34,584 bases of DNA, from positions 1 to 34,584 of the forward strand of contig CAJYIY010000097.1 in the NCBI GenBank assembly GCA_913775305.1, in the 5' to 3' direction. A program made the position numbers and the translations under genes. The notes beneath the pieces are model-generated. The model had not been told where the DNA came from. It worked only from the letters and a program-made list of their open reading frames with translations, and did no database searches. This DNA comes from an uncultured Erwinia sp. (GTDB taxonomy: Bacteria; Pseudomonadota; Gammaproteobacteria; Enterobacterales; Enterobacteriaceae). This document shows positions 19,097 through 30,300 of this stretch, piece by piece; the stretch's first letter is position 1; each line of letters starts with the position of its first letter.

Positions 19097-20536
19097 ATGC
19101 AATTTAACAATACCTGGTGGCAGGAATTAAGCGGCTGCTACAGCGCCGTATCGCCAACACCGTTAGCCAACCCTCGTCTGATGTATCACAACACAGCGCT
19201 GGCTCACGATCTCTCGCTGGGCGACGAGCTGTTCAGCGCGGAAAATGTCGGGCTGTGGAGCGGTGAACGCCTGGCGGAGGGAATGCAGCCGCTGGCGCAG
19301 GTTTACAGCGGGCATCAGTTTGGCGTCTGGGCTGGTCAACTCGGTGATGGCCGCGGACTGCTGCTGGGTGAACAGCAGTTGGCCGACGGACGTAAAATGG
19401 ACTGGCACCTGAAGGGCGCCGGGCTGACGCCTTATTCGCGGATGGGCGACGGGCGTGCGGTGCTGCGTTCCACGTTGCGCGAATTCCTCGCTTCGGAAGC
19501 GATGCACGCGCTGGGCATTCCCACCACCCGGGCGCTGACGATTGTTGCCAGCGATGAGCCGGTTTATCGTGAAACCGCCGAGCGGGGAGCAATGCTGCTG
19601 CGGGTAGCGGAGAGCCACCTGCGCTTTGGCCATTTTGAGCATTTTTACTATGCGGGCAATCAGCAAAAGGTCAGTGAGCTGGCCGATTACGCTATTCGTC
19701 ACCACTGGCCGCATCTGCAACAGGAAGCAGATAAATATCTGCTGTGGTTTAGCGATGTGGTCAGGCGCACCGCGCGTCTGATAGCCAGCTGGCAGAGCGT
19801 GGGATTTGCCCATGGGGTGATGAATACCGATAACATGTCGATTCTTGGCCTGACGCTCGACTACGGTCCTTATGGTTTTCTGGACGATTATCAGCCGGCA
19901 TTTATCTGCAACCACAGCGACCATCAGGGGCGTTACAGCTTTGAGAATCAGCCGATGATTGGGCTGTGGAACCTGAATCGCCTGGCGCATGCGCTCTCCG
20001 GTCTGATGACCACCGTGCAGCTGAAACAGGCGCTGGCGCTCTACGAGCCTGAGCTGATGCGCACATGGGGGGAAAAAATGCGGGCGAAGCTGGGGCTGAT
20101 GACCGCGGACAAGCACGATAACGATATTCTGACTGGTCTGCTGTCGTTGATGACGCGTGAGGGCAGTGACTATACCCGCACCTTCCGGCTGCTGAGTGAC
20201 AGCGAGCAGCAGCAGTCACGTTCGCCGCTGCGCGATGAGTTTATCGATCGTGATGCGTTTGACAGTTGGTATAACGTCTGGCGTCAGCGGTTATTGCAGG
20301 AGGAGCGCAGCGATGAAGATCGCCAGCGATCGATGAAGCAGGCGAATCCGTCCCTGGTGCTGCGAAACTATCTGGCACAGCAGGCCATTGAGCAAGCCGA
20401 ACAGGACGACACCCGCACGCTGGCAAGACTTCATCAGGCATTGTCCCGTCCGTTTGAGGATTTAGCCGAATTCAACGATCTGACGCGTCGTCCCCCGGAC
20501 TGGGGTAAAAAAATCGAGGTCAGCTGTTCCAGCTAG
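19097..20536 (+). CDS. selO: Protein adenylyltransferase SelO (YdiU)
   Basis: 479 residues (E. coli 478). A pseudokinase fold that transfers AMP from ATP to Ser/Thr/Tyr of proteins. Visible residues: likely ATP-binding Lys106 in [21 protein letters not shown] (118-131), catalytic-loop GVMNTDN (240-246) with Asp245, and metal-binding DYGPYGF (255-261). The C-terminus is EVSCSS; the Cys third from the end corresponds to selenocysteine in animal SelO. Linked to redox and heat stress in E. coli. Monocistronic, after a hairpin-bearing leader. Confidence 0.96.
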   Translation: MQFNNTWWQELSGCYSAVSPTPLANPRLMYHNTALAHDLSLGDELFSAENVGLWSGERLAEGMQPLAQVYSGHQFGVWAGQLGDGRGLLLGEQQLADGRKMDWHLKGAGLTPYSRMGDGRAVLRSTLREFLASEAMHALGIPTTRALTIVASDEPVYRETAERGAMLLRVAESHLRFGHFEHFYYAGNQQKVSELADYAIRHHWPHLQQEADKYLLWFSDVVRRTARLIASWQSVGFAHGVMNTDNMSILGLTLDYGPYGFLDDYQPAFICNHSDHQGRYSFENQPMIGLWNLNRLAHALSGLMTTVQLKQALALYEPELMRTWGEKMRAKLGLMTADKHDNDILTGLLSLMTREGSDYTRTFRLLSDSEQQQSRSPLRDEFIDRDAFDSWYNVWRQRLLQEERSDEDRQRSMKQANPSLVLRNYLAQQAIEQAEQDDTRTLARLHQALSRPFEDLAEFNDLTRRPPDWGKKIEVSCSS

Positions 20537-20616
20537 TGGCGCAGTTCCACCTGAGGCCCCCTTCGGGCAGCGAGGGGGGAAAGCACAGTGGCAGGGAAGC
20601 GTGGAACAGAAGAGAG

Positions 20617-20639
20617 GGCTGGCCTTAACCTGGCCAGCC
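20617..20639. terminator. Hairpin between convergent selO and aroH
   Basis: 8-bp perfect stem GGCTGGCC (20617-20624) / GGCCAGCC (20632-20639), loop of seven, 7 bases past the aroH stop. The following tract on the minus strand (CTCTCTTCT) is only partly T-rich, so termination efficiency is uncertain. A second CCCCCT/AGGGGG inverted repeat lies at 20557-20578. Confidence 0.55.
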
Positions 20640-20645
20640 GGAAGG

Positions 20646-21692
20646 TCAAACACGACTGTCGACGGCGTCCGCCAGCTGGGCCAGTACGGCAGCGCTGTCA
20701 TCCCATCCCAGGCAGGGATCGGTAATGGACTGACCGTAAGTCAGTGGCGTGTCGGGTAAGACTTTCTGCGTGCCCTCCTGCAGGAAGCTTTCAATCATCA
20801 CGCCGGCAATTGCCGCAGAGCCGTTGCGGATTTGCCCGCTCACTGAGTCAGCGACCTCTTTTTGCCGCTGGTGCTGCTTCAGGCAGTTGCCGTGGCTGAA
20901 GTCGATCACCAGCTGCGGGGGCAGACGATGTTCGTTGAGCGCCGCAGTGGCTTCAGCAATGTCTTCCGCATGGTAGTTGGGTTGCCTGCCGCCGCGCAGA
21001 ATAATATGGCCACCCGGATTGCCACTGGTCTGATAAATTGTCATCTGGCCCTGTTTATCAGGGGAAAGGAACATATGACTGACCCGGGCCGCGCGAATGG
21101 CATCCACCGCAATCCGGATATTGCCATCGGTGCCGTTTTTAAAGCCCACCGGACAGGAGAGGGCTGACGCCATTTCCCGGTGGATTTGACTCTCGGTGGT
21201 GCGTGCACCGATTGCCCCCCAGCTGATCAAATCGGCAATAAACTGCCCGATCACCATATCAAGGAATTCGGTTGCGGTAGGCATTCCCAGCGCATTGATA
21301 TCCAGCAGCAGCTTGCGCGCCACCTCCAGTCCCCGGTTAACCCGGAAGCTACCGTCCAGGTCCGGGTCTGAAATCAGGCCTTTCCAGCCCACTACCGTAC
21401 GCGGCTTTTCAAAATAGGCCCGCATAACGATTTCCAGCCGCGACTGGTACTTATCGCGCAATACCTTCAGGCGGGCCGCGTAGTCCAGCGCTGCAGCGGG
21501 ATCGTGTAGCGAGCAGGGACCGATTATCACCAGCAGGCGTTTGTCCTCGCCGGCAAGAATGCGGGCAATACGCTGACGGGTGGACATGACCGTTTCGGCT
21601 ACAGCAGCGGAGATTGGCTGTCTGGCCAGCAGTTCGGCAGGCGTTATCAGGCTGTCGATGCGCGCGGTCCGCAGTTCATCTGTTTTATTCAT
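20646..21692 (-). CDS. aroH: 3-deoxy-7-phosphoheptulonate synthase, Trp-type (AroH)
   Basis: 348 residues (E. coli AroH 348). Type I DAHP synthase joining PEP and erythrose-4-phosphate, first step of aromatic amino-acid synthesis. Signature segments: LLVIIGPCSLHDPAAALDYA with the metal-binding Cys, YFEKPRTVVGWKGLISDPDLDGSF, GARTTESQIHREMASALSCPVGFKNGTDG, and DFSHGNC. Assigned to AroH rather than AroF/AroG by the start MNKTDELRTARI and synteny. It lies after ppsR on the same strand, 132 bp apart. No CTAG-type TrpR operator is visible upstream, unlike E. coli. Confidence 0.93.
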   Translation of the reverse strand: MNKTDELRTARIDSLITPAELLARQPISAAVAETVMSTRQRIARILAGEDKRLLVIIGPCSLHDPAAALDYAARLKVLRDKYQSRLEIVMRAYFEKPRTVVGWKGLISDPDLDGSFRVNRGLEVARKLLLDINALGMPTATEFLDMVIGQFIADLISWGAIGARTTESQIHREMASALSCPVGFKNGTDGNIRIAVDAIRAARVSHMFLSPDKQGQMTIYQTSGNPGGHIILRGGRQPNYHAEDIAEATAALNEHRLPPQLVIDFSHGNCLKQHQRQKEVADSVSGQIRNGSAAIAGVMIESFLQEGTQKVLPDTPLTYGQSITDPCLGWDDSAAVLAQLADAVDSRV

Positions 21693-21824
21693 CGGCTTCT
21701 CGAAATTTTGTCTTCACAACGGCAGGAATACCGGGAAGTAATGGCAATCACCTTAAAGCAAATGGCGCTGATTTCAACCACCGCCACAGGATAATGACCA
21801 TAAAAAAATACCGTCCGGCTGACG

Positions 21825-22658
21825 TCAGTACATGCGGCGCGCCAGTCCCATGATATCGAGGATTTTCGTGGCGATTTCCTCTACTGAATAATTGGTACTG
21901 TTGAGATAGCGGATCTGATGGGTGCGGAACAGCGCTTCGACCTCGCCCACTTCCAGTCGGCACTGTCGCATCGACGCATAGCGGGTGTTCACCGCGCGTT
22001 CCTGACGTATTGCCGCCAGCCGCTCAGGGTCAATGGTTAAGCCAAACAGTTTATTCTGGAACGGCTTCAGTGCAGGGGGCAGCTTAAGGTTATCCATATC
22101 ATCGGCGATAAACGGATAGTTGGCGGCTTTGATCCCGAACTGCATCGCCAGATAGAGGCTGGTGGGGGTTTTACCGCAGCGCGATACGCCAAGCAGTATC
22201 ACCTGAGCTTCCTCCAGCCCACGCAGTGAAATGCCGTCATCGTGCGCCAGCGTATAGTCAATGGCGGCAATACGGGCGTCATATTTACCCAGGTTACTGG
22301 CGGTCAGACCGTGGGTGCGGTTAGCGACCGGAGCCGGCGCGACCCCCAGCTCCTGCTGTAGCGGTGCCACCAGCGACTGCACGATGTCCTGACAAAACCC
22401 GTCGCTTTGTAGAATGATCTCGCGGATTTCAGGCGTAACGATTGAGATAAACACCAGTGGACGGACACCACTGTGCTGGTAAATGGTGTTGATTTGGGCC
22501 TTGACCGCCTGCGCCCGCTGCACGTTCTCAATAAAGGGCAGCGTTACGCTGTTGGTTTCCACCGGAAACTGGGAAAGTACCGCATGCCCCAGCACCTCGG
22601 CAGTTATCGCCGTACCATCTGAAATGTAGAAAACACTGCGTTCGGCATTCACGTCCAT
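21825..22658 (-). CDS. ppsR: PEP synthase regulatory kinase/pyrophosphorylase PpsR (YdiA)
   Basis: 277 residues, as in E. coli. DUF299 family: P-loop [11 protein letters not shown] (157-167), and the N-terminal motif [14 protein letters not shown] bifunctional enzyme, it phosphorylates PEP synthase on the Thr next to the catalytic His using ADP, and removes the phosphate with inorganic phosphate. Its target PpsA is the divergent neighbour 461 bp away, so the regulator and its enzyme share the control region. Confidence 0.95.
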   Translation of the reverse strand: MDVNAERSVFYISDGTAITAEVLGHAVLSQFPVETNSVTLPFIENVQRAQAVKAQINTIYQHSGVRPLVFISIVTPEIREIILQSDGFCQDIVQSLVAPLQQELGVAPAPVANRTHGLTASNLGKYDARIAAIDYTLAHDDGISLRGLEEAQVILLGVSRCGKTPTSLYLAMQFGIKAANYPFIADDMDNLKLPPALKPFQNKLFGLTIDPERLAAIRQERAVNTRYASMRQCRLEVGEVEALFRTHQIRYLNSTNYSVEEIATKILDIMGLARRMY

Positions 22659-23119
22659 TTAATCTCCAGAGTAAGCTCTTCCGCAGACTAAATTATTTAC
22701 GATGCGGAAAGCAAACGGTGATTTTCGGGAAATATACGGTTAAACGTGCGGTGAAGAAGACAAAGTTTTTACGGGTATCCGATCTCATCCACTCCATGAC
22801 GCATAAGTACAGTGATACTGCTGCCAGGTATTCATTTAATACACCCCTGGCGATGAAATCATGCCAGGAAGGAATGCTGTTTGTGTTGCGCAAACAAAAG
22901 TGCCTGTTTTATCGGTTTTTACTTAACATTATGTAAATTATATCTTTTTTCTTAGAGTGGTAATTTTTGACACGGCCAGCCAGGGTGTAGTTGTCTTAAA
23001 AACGCGGCTGGAAGATGGCTTGAACGATTCAACACTTTCTTCACCCTTCGTTGTTATGCCAGTCTCATAAAGCAATGCTGTATCCCTTATTCCTCATAAA
23101 TCTTACAAGGATTGCTTCA
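22659..23119. other. Divergent ppsR/ppsA control region
   Basis: 461 bp with no coding frame of merit; 22910-22960 is strongly AT-rich. The only recognisable regulator site is the Cra-like box at 23020-23033. In-frame codons 23051-23119 upstream of ppsA are not considered coding. Confidence 0.7.
23020..23033 (-). promoter_or_regulatory. Cra (FruR)-like operator upstream of ppsA
   Basis: On the minus strand it reads GTTGAATCGTTCAA. This matches the Cra consensus RSTGAAWCSNTHHW except at the second base. It is about 90 bases before the ppsA start. E. coli ppsA is activated by Cra during gluconeogenic growth. Confidence 0.65.
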
Positions 23120-25498
23120 ATGTCCAATAAAGGCCAATTGCCGCTCGTGCTCTGGTATAACGAACTTGGCATGCACGATGTCGATCGGGTGGGAGGCAAA
23201 AATGCTTCTCTGGGTGAAATGATAACTAACCTGTCATCTCTGGGGGTGTCCGTACCGAATGGCTTTGCGACCACCTCTGATGCTTTCAACCAGTTCCTTG
23301 ATCAAAGCGGCGTTAACCAGCGTATTTATGAACTGCTGGATAAAACCGATATTGACGATATTGATCAGCTGGCGAAAGCAGGTAAGCAGATCCGTCAGTG
23401 GATTATTGATACGCCTTTCCAGCCGGAACTGGAACAGGCCATTCATCGGGCCTACGAGCAGCTGTCTGCTGACGACGCAGACGCCTCATTTGCCGTGCGA
23501 TCCTCTGCGACCGCTGAAGACATGCCGGATGCTTCTTTTGCCGGACAGCAGGAAACGTTCCTCAACGTTCAGGGTTATGACGCGGTGCTGGTGGCGGTTA
23601 AGCACGTTTTCGCCTCACTGTTCAACGATCGCGCTATTTCCTACCGCGTGCATCAGGGCTACGATCACCGCGGCGTGGCGTTGTCTGCCGGGGTACAGCG
23701 TATGGTGCGATCTGACCTGGCATCATCGGGCGTGATGTTCACCATTGATACCGAGTCAGGCTTCGATCAGGTCGTGTTTATCACCGCCGCGCTGGGGCTG
23801 GGTGAAATGGTGGTGCAGGGGGCGGTGAACCCGGATGAGTTTTACGTTCATAAACCGACCCTGGCAGCAGGCCGGCCGGCCATCGTTCGCCGCAATATGG
23901 GCTCGAAAAAGATCCGCATGGTTTATGCCGACTCGCAGGAGCATGGCAAGCAGGTGACGATTGAGGACGTGCCGGAAGAGGAGCGCGACCGCTTCAGTCT
24001 GACCAGTGATGAAGTTGAAGCACTGGCGGTACAGGCAATGCTAATCGAGAAGCACTACCAGCGCCCGATGGATATCGAATGGGCGAAGGACGGCCACACC
24101 GGCAAGCTGTTTATTGTGCAGGCGCGCCCCGAAACCGTGCGTTCTAACGGTCAGGTGATGGAGCGCTATAACCTGCAGGGCAAAGGCAAAATTCTGGTAG
24201 AGGGCCGGGCAATTGGCCATCGTATCGGGGCCGGTGAAGTAAAAGTGATCCACGATATTAGCGAGATGGGCCGCATCGAGAAAGGCGATGTGCTGGTGAC
24301 GGACATGACCGACCCCGACTGGGAACCGATCATGAAAAAGGCGTCGGCAATCGTGACCAATCGCGGCGGGCGAACCTGCCATGCGGCAATTATTGCCCGT
24401 GAGCTGGGTATTCCGGCAGTGGTGGGCTGCGGCGATGCAACCGACCATCTGAAAGACGGTCAGAAAGTCACCGTGTCCTGTGCGGAAGGTGACACGGGCT
24501 ACGTGTATGACGATCTGCTGGAGTTCGAGGTGAAAAGCTCGCAGGTGGATGAGATGCCGTCGCTGCCGCTGAAGGTGATGATGAATGTCGGCAACCCGGA
24601 TCGTGCGTTCGACTTCGCCTGTCTGCCTAACGAAGGTGTTGGCCTGGCGCGTCTGGAGTTTATTATCAACCGCATGATTGGCGTACACCCGCGAGCGCTG
24701 CTGGAGTTCGATCGGCAGACGCCGGAACTGCAGCAGCAGATCCGCCTGATGATGAAGGGTTTTGACGATCCGGTCGAATTCTACATCGCCCGTCTGACCG
24801 AAGGGATCGCCACGCTGGGTGCAGCATTTTCGCCCAAGCGCGTGATTGTTCGTCTGTCCGACTTCAAATCTAACGAGTATGCCAATCTCGTTGGCGGTGA
24901 ACGCTACGAACCTGAGGAAGAGAACCCGATGCTGGGCTTCCGCGGTGCCGGTCGCTATGTTGCCGACAACTTCCGCGACTGCTTTGCGCTTGAGTGTGCG
25001 GCGGTGAAGCGCGTTCGTAACGAGATGGGGCTGACCAACGTTGAGATCATGGTACCGTTTGTACGCACGGTGGCCCAGGCGAAAGCGGTGGTTGAAGAGC
25101 TGGAGCGTCAGGGGCTGAAGCGCGGCGAAAACGGGCTGAAGATCATCATGATGTGTGAGATCCCGTCCAATGCTCTCCTTGCCGACCAGTTCCTGGAATA
25201 CTTCGACGGATTCTCCATCGGTTCGAACGACATGACGCAGCTTGCGCTCGGACTTGACCGTGATTCTGGCGTGGTGTCCGAGCTGTTTGACGAGCGTAAT
25301 GAAGCGGTGAAGGCGCTGCTGTCTATGGCCATTCGTGCAGCGAAGAAACAGGGTAAATACGTTGGTATCTGCGGTCAGGGCCCTTCTGACCATGAGGATT
25401 TCGCTGCCTGGCTGATGGACGAGGGGATTGACAGCCTGTCCCTTAACCCGGACACCGTGGTGCAGACCTGGCTCTCACTGGCTGAACTGAAAGCTTGA
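23120..25498 (+). CDS. ppsA: Phosphoenolpyruvate synthase
   Basis: 792 residues from the ATG at 23120, identical to E. coli length. The first in-frame ATG at 23051 would add 23 unrelated residues and lacks a ribosome site, whereas 23120 has AAGGATT. N-terminal ATP-grasp (PPDK) domain, [27 protein letters not shown]; swivelling His domain GGRTCHAA with catalytic His421 and regulatory Thr419; C-terminal PEP/pyruvate TIM-barrel ending in [17 protein letters not shown]. Converts pyruvate and ATP to PEP, AMP and Pi for gluconeogenesis. Regulated by PpsR and probably Cra. Confidence 0.98.
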   Translation: MSNKGQLPLVLWYNELGMHDVDRVGGKNASLGEMITNLSSLGVSVPNGFATTSDAFNQFLDQSGVNQRIYELLDKTDIDDIDQLAKAGKQIRQWIIDTPFQPELEQAIHRAYEQLSADDADASFAVRSSATAEDMPDASFAGQQETFLNVQGYDAVLVAVKHVFASLFNDRAISYRVHQGYDHRGVALSAGVQRMVRSDLASSGVMFTIDTESGFDQVVFITAALGLGEMVVQGAVNPDEFYVHKPTLAAGRPAIVRRNMGSKKIRMVYADSQEHGKQVTIEDVPEEERDRFSLTSDEVEALAVQAMLIEKHYQRPMDIEWAKDGHTGKLFIVQARPETVRSNGQVMERYNLQGKGKILVEGRAIGHRIGAGEVKVIHDISEMGRIEKGDVLVTDMTDPDWEPIMKKASAIVTNRGGRTCHAAIIARELGIPAVVGCGDATDHLKDGQKVTVSCAEGDTGYVYDDLLEFEVKSSQVDEMPSLPLKVMMNVGNPDRAFDFACLPNEGVGLARLEFIINRMIGVHPRALLEFDRQTPELQQQIRLMMKGFDDPVEFYIARLTEGIATLGAAFSPKRVIVRLSDFKSNEYANLVGGERYEPEEENPMLGFRGAGRYVADNFRDCFALECAAVKRVRNEMGLTNVEIMVPFVRTVAQAKAVVEELERQGLKRGENGLKIIMMCEIPSNALLADQFLEYFDGFSIGSNDMTQLALGLDRDSGVVSELFDERNEAVKALLSMAIRAAKKQGKYVGICGQGPSDHEDFAAWLMDEGIDSLSLNPDTVVQTWLSLAELKA

Positions 25499-25503
25499 TG
25501 TCA

Positions 25504-25547
25504 CCTTAAAAAGGGAGCGCAATGCTCCCTTTTTAAGGCAAAAAAAA
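25504..25547. terminator. Bidirectional terminator shared by ppsA and rprA sides
   Basis: Perfect 15-bp stem CCTTAAAAAGGGAGC (25504-25518) / GCTCCCTTTTTAAGG (25524-25538), 5-base loop, 5 bases after the ppsA stop. It faces the rprA terminator coming from the other strand. Confidence 0.93.
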
Positions 25548-25642
25548 CCCATCGCGGGGGATGGGCAAAGACTACACACAGCAATTTTTACTTCACTCAG
25601 GGGAAAGGGTGTTTAAAAATCAGAAGCTTGATTTCAAACATG
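25540..25642 (-). ncRNA. rprA: Small regulatory RNA RprA
   Basis: The minus strand from about 25642 to 25540 matches remembered E. coli RprA in order and in length (about 103 versus 106 nt). A 5' AAATCA/TGATTT hairpin is followed by the conserved core CCCCTGAGTGAA, then ATTGCTGTGTGTAGTCTTTG. The 3' terminator stem is CCCATC/GATGGG with eight Ts. In E. coli it also lies between ppsA and ydiK. Hfq-bound RprA activates rpoS translation and represses csgD and others. Expression depends on the Rcs phosphorelay; an RcsB-like box and a TAGTAT -10 are placed correctly upstream. The exact 5' end is estimated by alignment. Confidence 0.92.
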
Positions 25643-25649
25643 GATTCAA

Positions 25650-25691
25650 TACTAAGCAACGGACTTTCCCAGGTCATTAAGAATCATCTCA
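25650..25691 (-). promoter_or_regulatory. rprA promoter with RcsB-like box
   Basis: TAGTAT -10 on the minus strand (25655-25650), about 8-13 bases before the inferred start. The plus strand at 25678-25691, TAAGAATCATCTCA, matches 10 of 14 positions of the RcsB box TAAGAATATTCCTA. It is centred near -42, the position for RcsB activation in E. coli. Confidence 0.7.
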
Positions 25692-25902
25692 TTAGTTTAA
25701 ATTTGATAATGCTTCGACGCTTTGCGGGCGGAGTAAAACCTGCAATCCAAAAGAAAAGGTTAACAAATCTGCTTTACTGGGGCGCATGAAGGCTGGTTAT
25801 GCACTTTACCATTAAGATTTGTTAATAAATTTACGGTGTTGCCAGGCGAAAGGTTTTTAGGCGCTTATGAGTGCGGCCAACAGGGCCAGCCGCAGATTTG
25901 GC

Positions 25903-27024
25903 TCAGAGGGGCGGGAATTTATCGTCTTCAAACTCTGCCAGTTCTTCCACCACCAGCGTTGGATCGTCACTGGGAGCCGGAACCTCATGGACCCAGACGG
26001 ATATCAGCCGATATGAAACGGCCAGCACCACAGGACCAATGAACAGACCTATCATGCCGAAAGCCACCAGGCCACCAATAACCCCGGAAAGGATCAGGAT
26101 CAGTGGCAGGTCGGCTCCCATGCGGATCAGCATCGGGCGCAGTACGTTATCCAGTGTGCCGACCACGCAGCTCCATATCAGCAGTACGGTGGCCCATGTG
26201 GTGTCACCACTCCAGTACAGCCAGATAATCGCCGGGACCAGCACGGTCAGCGGACCCAGCTGCACCAGACAGGAAAAAATCATCAGTACCGTCAGCAGCG
26301 TGGCATACGGAATACCGGACACTGCCAGCCCAATGCCTCCCAGCACGCCCTGCACCAGTGCAGTGACCACTACGCCCAGTGCGACAGCACGTATTGCCTG
26401 GCCGGCGAGCAGCACGGCAGCATCTCCACGGCGAGCGGCCAGGCGAAAGGCAAAGTGACGGATCCCGCGGCCAACCTGCTCACCGCGCCAGTAAAGCAGC
26501 ATGCTGAACAGCAGCATCAGGCCAAGATGCAGCATAAAACGACCAAAATATCCGGCCTGCGCTACAAAGAAACCGGTTGTTCGGCCGATGTAAGGCTGAA
26601 CTTTGGCCAACAGCGCGGTCCCGCCTCCGGCGATCAGAGTGTGATAACCGGAATAAAGATTGTCACCGATCATCGGCACATTAGTCAGCCACGCCAGCTG
26701 CGGCATTTGCAAATGGCCGGAGCTAATCATCGCGATAAGCGGCGCGCTGTTGTCCAGCAGACTGTTTACCAGCAGTGATATCGGAATAATAAACACCAGC
26801 AGCAGCAGCAGCGTCATGGCGATAACTGCCAGTGAACGACGCCCCCACAGCAGTCTCTGAATTTTAAGCATCAGTGGCCAGGTGGCGATCACCACCATGC
26901 TGGCCCAGGCAAAACCCAGAATAAAAGGCTGAATCACCCAGAAGCAGGCGACGATCGCAATGCTGATAAACAGCAGTGTGAACACGATCTGCGGCATGTC
27001 CCAACCTTTATAAATATTCTTCAT
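25903..27024 (-). CDS. ydiK: AI-2E family inner-membrane protein YdiK
   Basis: 373 residues (E. coli 370). UPF0118/AI-2E exporter family: about eight hydrophobic helices, with the conserved core RAVALGVVVTALVQGVLGG and the C-terminal GxIGGLVAFGMIGLFIGPVVLA. Conserved RPMLIRMGADLPLILI. Family members export small molecules or ions, but YdiK's substrate is unknown. Separate from ydiJ, which is divergent across 300 bp. Confidence 0.94.
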   Translation of the reverse strand: MKNIYKGWDMPQIVFTLLFISIAIVACFWVIQPFILGFAWASMVVIATWPLMLKIQRLLWGRRSLAVIAMTLLLLLVFIIPISLLVNSLLDNSAPLIAMISSGHLQMPQLAWLTNVPMIGDNLYSGYHTLIAGGGTALLAKVQPYIGRTTGFFVAQAGYFGRFMLHLGLMLLFSMLLYWRGEQVGRGIRHFAFRLAARRGDAAVLLAGQAIRAVALGVVVTALVQGVLGGIGLAVSGIPYATLLTVLMIFSCLVQLGPLTVLVPAIIWLYWSGDTTWATVLLIWSCVVGTLDNVLRPMLIRMGADLPLILILSGVIGGLVAFGMIGLFIGPVVLAVSYRLISVWVHEVPAPSDDPTLVVEELAEFEDDKFPPL

Positions 27025-27324
27025 GTGTGAACCATTACCTCGGGTCAGTAAACTCCATTTTCGTGCCGTCCGGCTGGAGGTACGAATAATTTGTCATCCT
27101 GTCGGCAATCATTTTATTTCTGAAAATTTGCCCCAGCGCGACAGTTACGCTACGGCGGCTACTTTAATCATGATGTATGAAATGATTTTGTGACATACGC
27201 AACAGGTTATTCTTTTGTTTCAGCTTTTGAAATAACGGCAGGTGATAAAAAAATGTGATAAAACGAATAGCTGCGTCATCGACGCCACGCAGAATGATTC
27301 ATACAACACTTTGGTCACGCGATA
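27025..27324. other. Divergent ydiK/ydiJ intergenic region
   Basis: 300 bp without a coding frame. AT-rich in its right half, including two close copies of GTGATAAAA (about 27242-27266). No recognised operator. Confidence 0.5.
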
Positions 27325-30300
27325 ATGATCCCACAGATTTCACAGGCACCGGGCCTTGTTCAACTGGTGCTGACGTTTTTGGATACACTGAAGCAGCAAG
27401 GTTTTACCGGTGAAACGGCGACCAGTTATGCCGATCGCCTGATAATGTCGACCGATAACAGTATTTATCAGCTGTTACCCGATGCCGTGGTCTTCCCCCG
27501 TTCCACCGCCGATGTTGCGCTGATTGCCCGGCTGGCTGGCGAAGCGCGTTTTGCATCACTGGTCTTCGCCCCACGTGGCGGCGGCACCGGGACCAACGGT
27601 CAGTCGCTGAACCGGGGAATCGTGGTCGATATGTCGCGCCACATGAACCGCATCCTGGAAATAAATACCGAAGAGGGCTGGGTAAAAGTTGAAGCGGGCG
27701 TGATAAAAGATCAGCTCAACGCCTACCTCAAGCCCCACGGCTATTTTTTCTCTCCGGAATTGTCCACCAGTAACCGCGCCACGCTGGGGGGGATGATCAA
27801 CACCGACGCCTCGGGTCAGGGTTCGCTGGTTTACGGTAAAACCTCCGACCACGTTTTGGGCCTGCGCGCGGTGCTTCTCGGGGGCGATATTCTGGATACG
27901 CGCCCCATGCCCGTTGCGCTGGCAGAACAGCTGGCGCAGCAGCAGGATGCCGAAGGCAACATTTACCGCGTAGTGTTAGATCGCTGCCGCCAGCAGCGTC
28001 AGCTGATTCTGGATAAATTTCCTGCACTGAACCGGTTTTTGACCGGCTACGATTTGCGCCATGTGCTGAGTGACGATTTGCAGCAGCTCGATCTGACGCG
28101 CCTGCTGTGTGGAGCCGAAGGCACTCTGGCCTTTATCACTGAAGCGCGGCTGGATATTACGCCGATCCCAAAAGTGCGGCGGCTGGTCAATATCAAATAT
28201 GATTCGTTTGACTCTGCGCTACGTAATGCGCCGTTTATGGTAGAGGCCAAAGCGCTGTCGGTCGAAACCGTTGACTCCAAAGTCCTCAACCTGGCGAAGG
28301 AAGATATCGTCTGGCACTCGGTCAGCGAACTGATCGCTGATGTCCCGAACCAGGAGATGCTCGGTCTGAACATGGTTGAGTTTGCCGGGAATGATAAACC
28401 CCTGATTGACAGCCAGGTTGAGGCGCTCTGCGAACGGCTTGATACGCTGATGGCGGAAGGGCAGGCGGGGGTGATTGGCTATCAGCTCTGTAACGACGTT
28501 GGCGGCATTGAGCGAATCTACGGTATGCGCAAAAAGGCCGTAGGGCTGCTGGGTAATGCCAAAGGTCGCGCCAAACCGCTGCCGTTTGTGGAAGATACCT
28601 GCGTGCCGCCTGAAAATCTGGCGGACTACATTGTCGATTTCCGCGCGCTACTTGACGGTCATAACCTGAGCTATGGCATGTTCGGGCACGTTGACGCCGG
28701 CGTGCTGCATGTCCGGCCCGCCCTGGATATGTGCGATCCGCAGCAGGAGGTCCTGTTGAAAAAGATCTCCGATGAGGTGGTGGCACTGACCGCCCGCTAT
28801 GGCGGACTGCTGTGGGGCGAACACGGCAAGGGCTTTCGGGCGGAATACAGCCCGTCATTCTTTGGCGAGGAGCTGTATACCGAATTGAGGCGCATTAAAG
28901 CGGCTTTCGATCCGGCTAACCGGCTGAATCCCGGCAAAATCTGTGCACCGCTTGGCGTGGACGATCCGATGCTGAAAGTTGATGCGGCAAAACGCGGTAG
29001 CTGGGATCGGCAGATTCCCGTATCGGTGCGCAGCGACTGGCGCGGTGCGATGGAGTGTAACGGAAACGGACTGTGTTTTAACTTTGATGTGAACAGCCCG
29101 ATGTGTCCGTCGATGAAAATTACCAGTAACCGCATCCATTCGCCCAAAGGGCGCGCTACGCTAACGCGCGAATGGCTGCGCCTGCTGGCCGAACAGGGCG
29201 TTGATCCCCTGGTGCTGGAGAAACAGCTGCCGTCCGGGGGCATCAGCCTGCGCGGGATGATCCAGCGTACCCGCAACAGCTGGCATGCGCGACGCGGCGA
29301 ATATGATTTCTCGCATGAAGTGAAGGAGGCGATGTCCGGCTGCCTGGCCTGTAAAGCCTGTTCTACCCAGTGTCCGATTAAAATCGACGTGCCCGGTTTC
29401 CGTTCGCGCTTCCTTCAGCTGTATCACACCCGCTACCTGCGCCCGGCCAGCGATTATCTGGTGGCAACGGTGGAAAGCTATGCGCCGGTGATGGCTCTGG
29501 CACCGAAGGCGTTTAATTTCTTCCTGAGACAGCGTTGGGTTGGTGCGTTAAGCAAGCGCCACCTGGGCATGGTCGATCTGCCGTTACTCTCATCGCCGAC
29601 CCTAAAACAGCAGCTGTCAACGCACCGCAGCGCGGCCACCACGCTGGAACAGCTTGAGCAAATGAGCGCCGAGCAGCGCGCGCAGCACGTGCTGGTGGTG
29701 CAGGATCCGTTTACCAGCTACTACGAAGCGCAGCTGATTGGCGATTTTGTCAAACTGATCGACAAGCTTGGTCTTACGCCGGTGGTCCTGCCGTTCTCGC
29801 CTAATGGCAAAGCGCAGCACATTAAAGGCTTCCTGCAGCAGTTTGCCCGCACCGCTCAGAAAACATCTGACTTCCTTAATCGCGTGGCGCAGCTGGGGCT
29901 GCCGATGGTCGGGGTCGATCCGGCGCTGGTGCTGTGCTATCGCGATGAGTACCGTCAGGTACTGGGGGATAAGCGCGGTGATTTCAATGTTCAGCTGGTG
30001 CATGAATGGCTGGAAAAGGTGCTGGTGAACCGCGACATCCAACCACCAGGCGGTGAATCCTGGTATCTGTTCGGCCACTGCACCGAAGTGACCGCGCTGC
30101 CTGCTTCAGTCAGGCAATGGGAAACGATCTTCTCACGTTTTGGCGCGAAGCTGGAAAGCGTCAGCGTGGGCTGCTGTGGCATGGCGGGCACTTACGGCCA
30201 TGAAACCAAAAACCTCGAAAATTCGTTGGGTATCTTCGAGCTGTCCTGGCAAAAGGCACTGCAAAAACTACCTCGTCAGCGCTGTCTGGCTACCGGTTAT

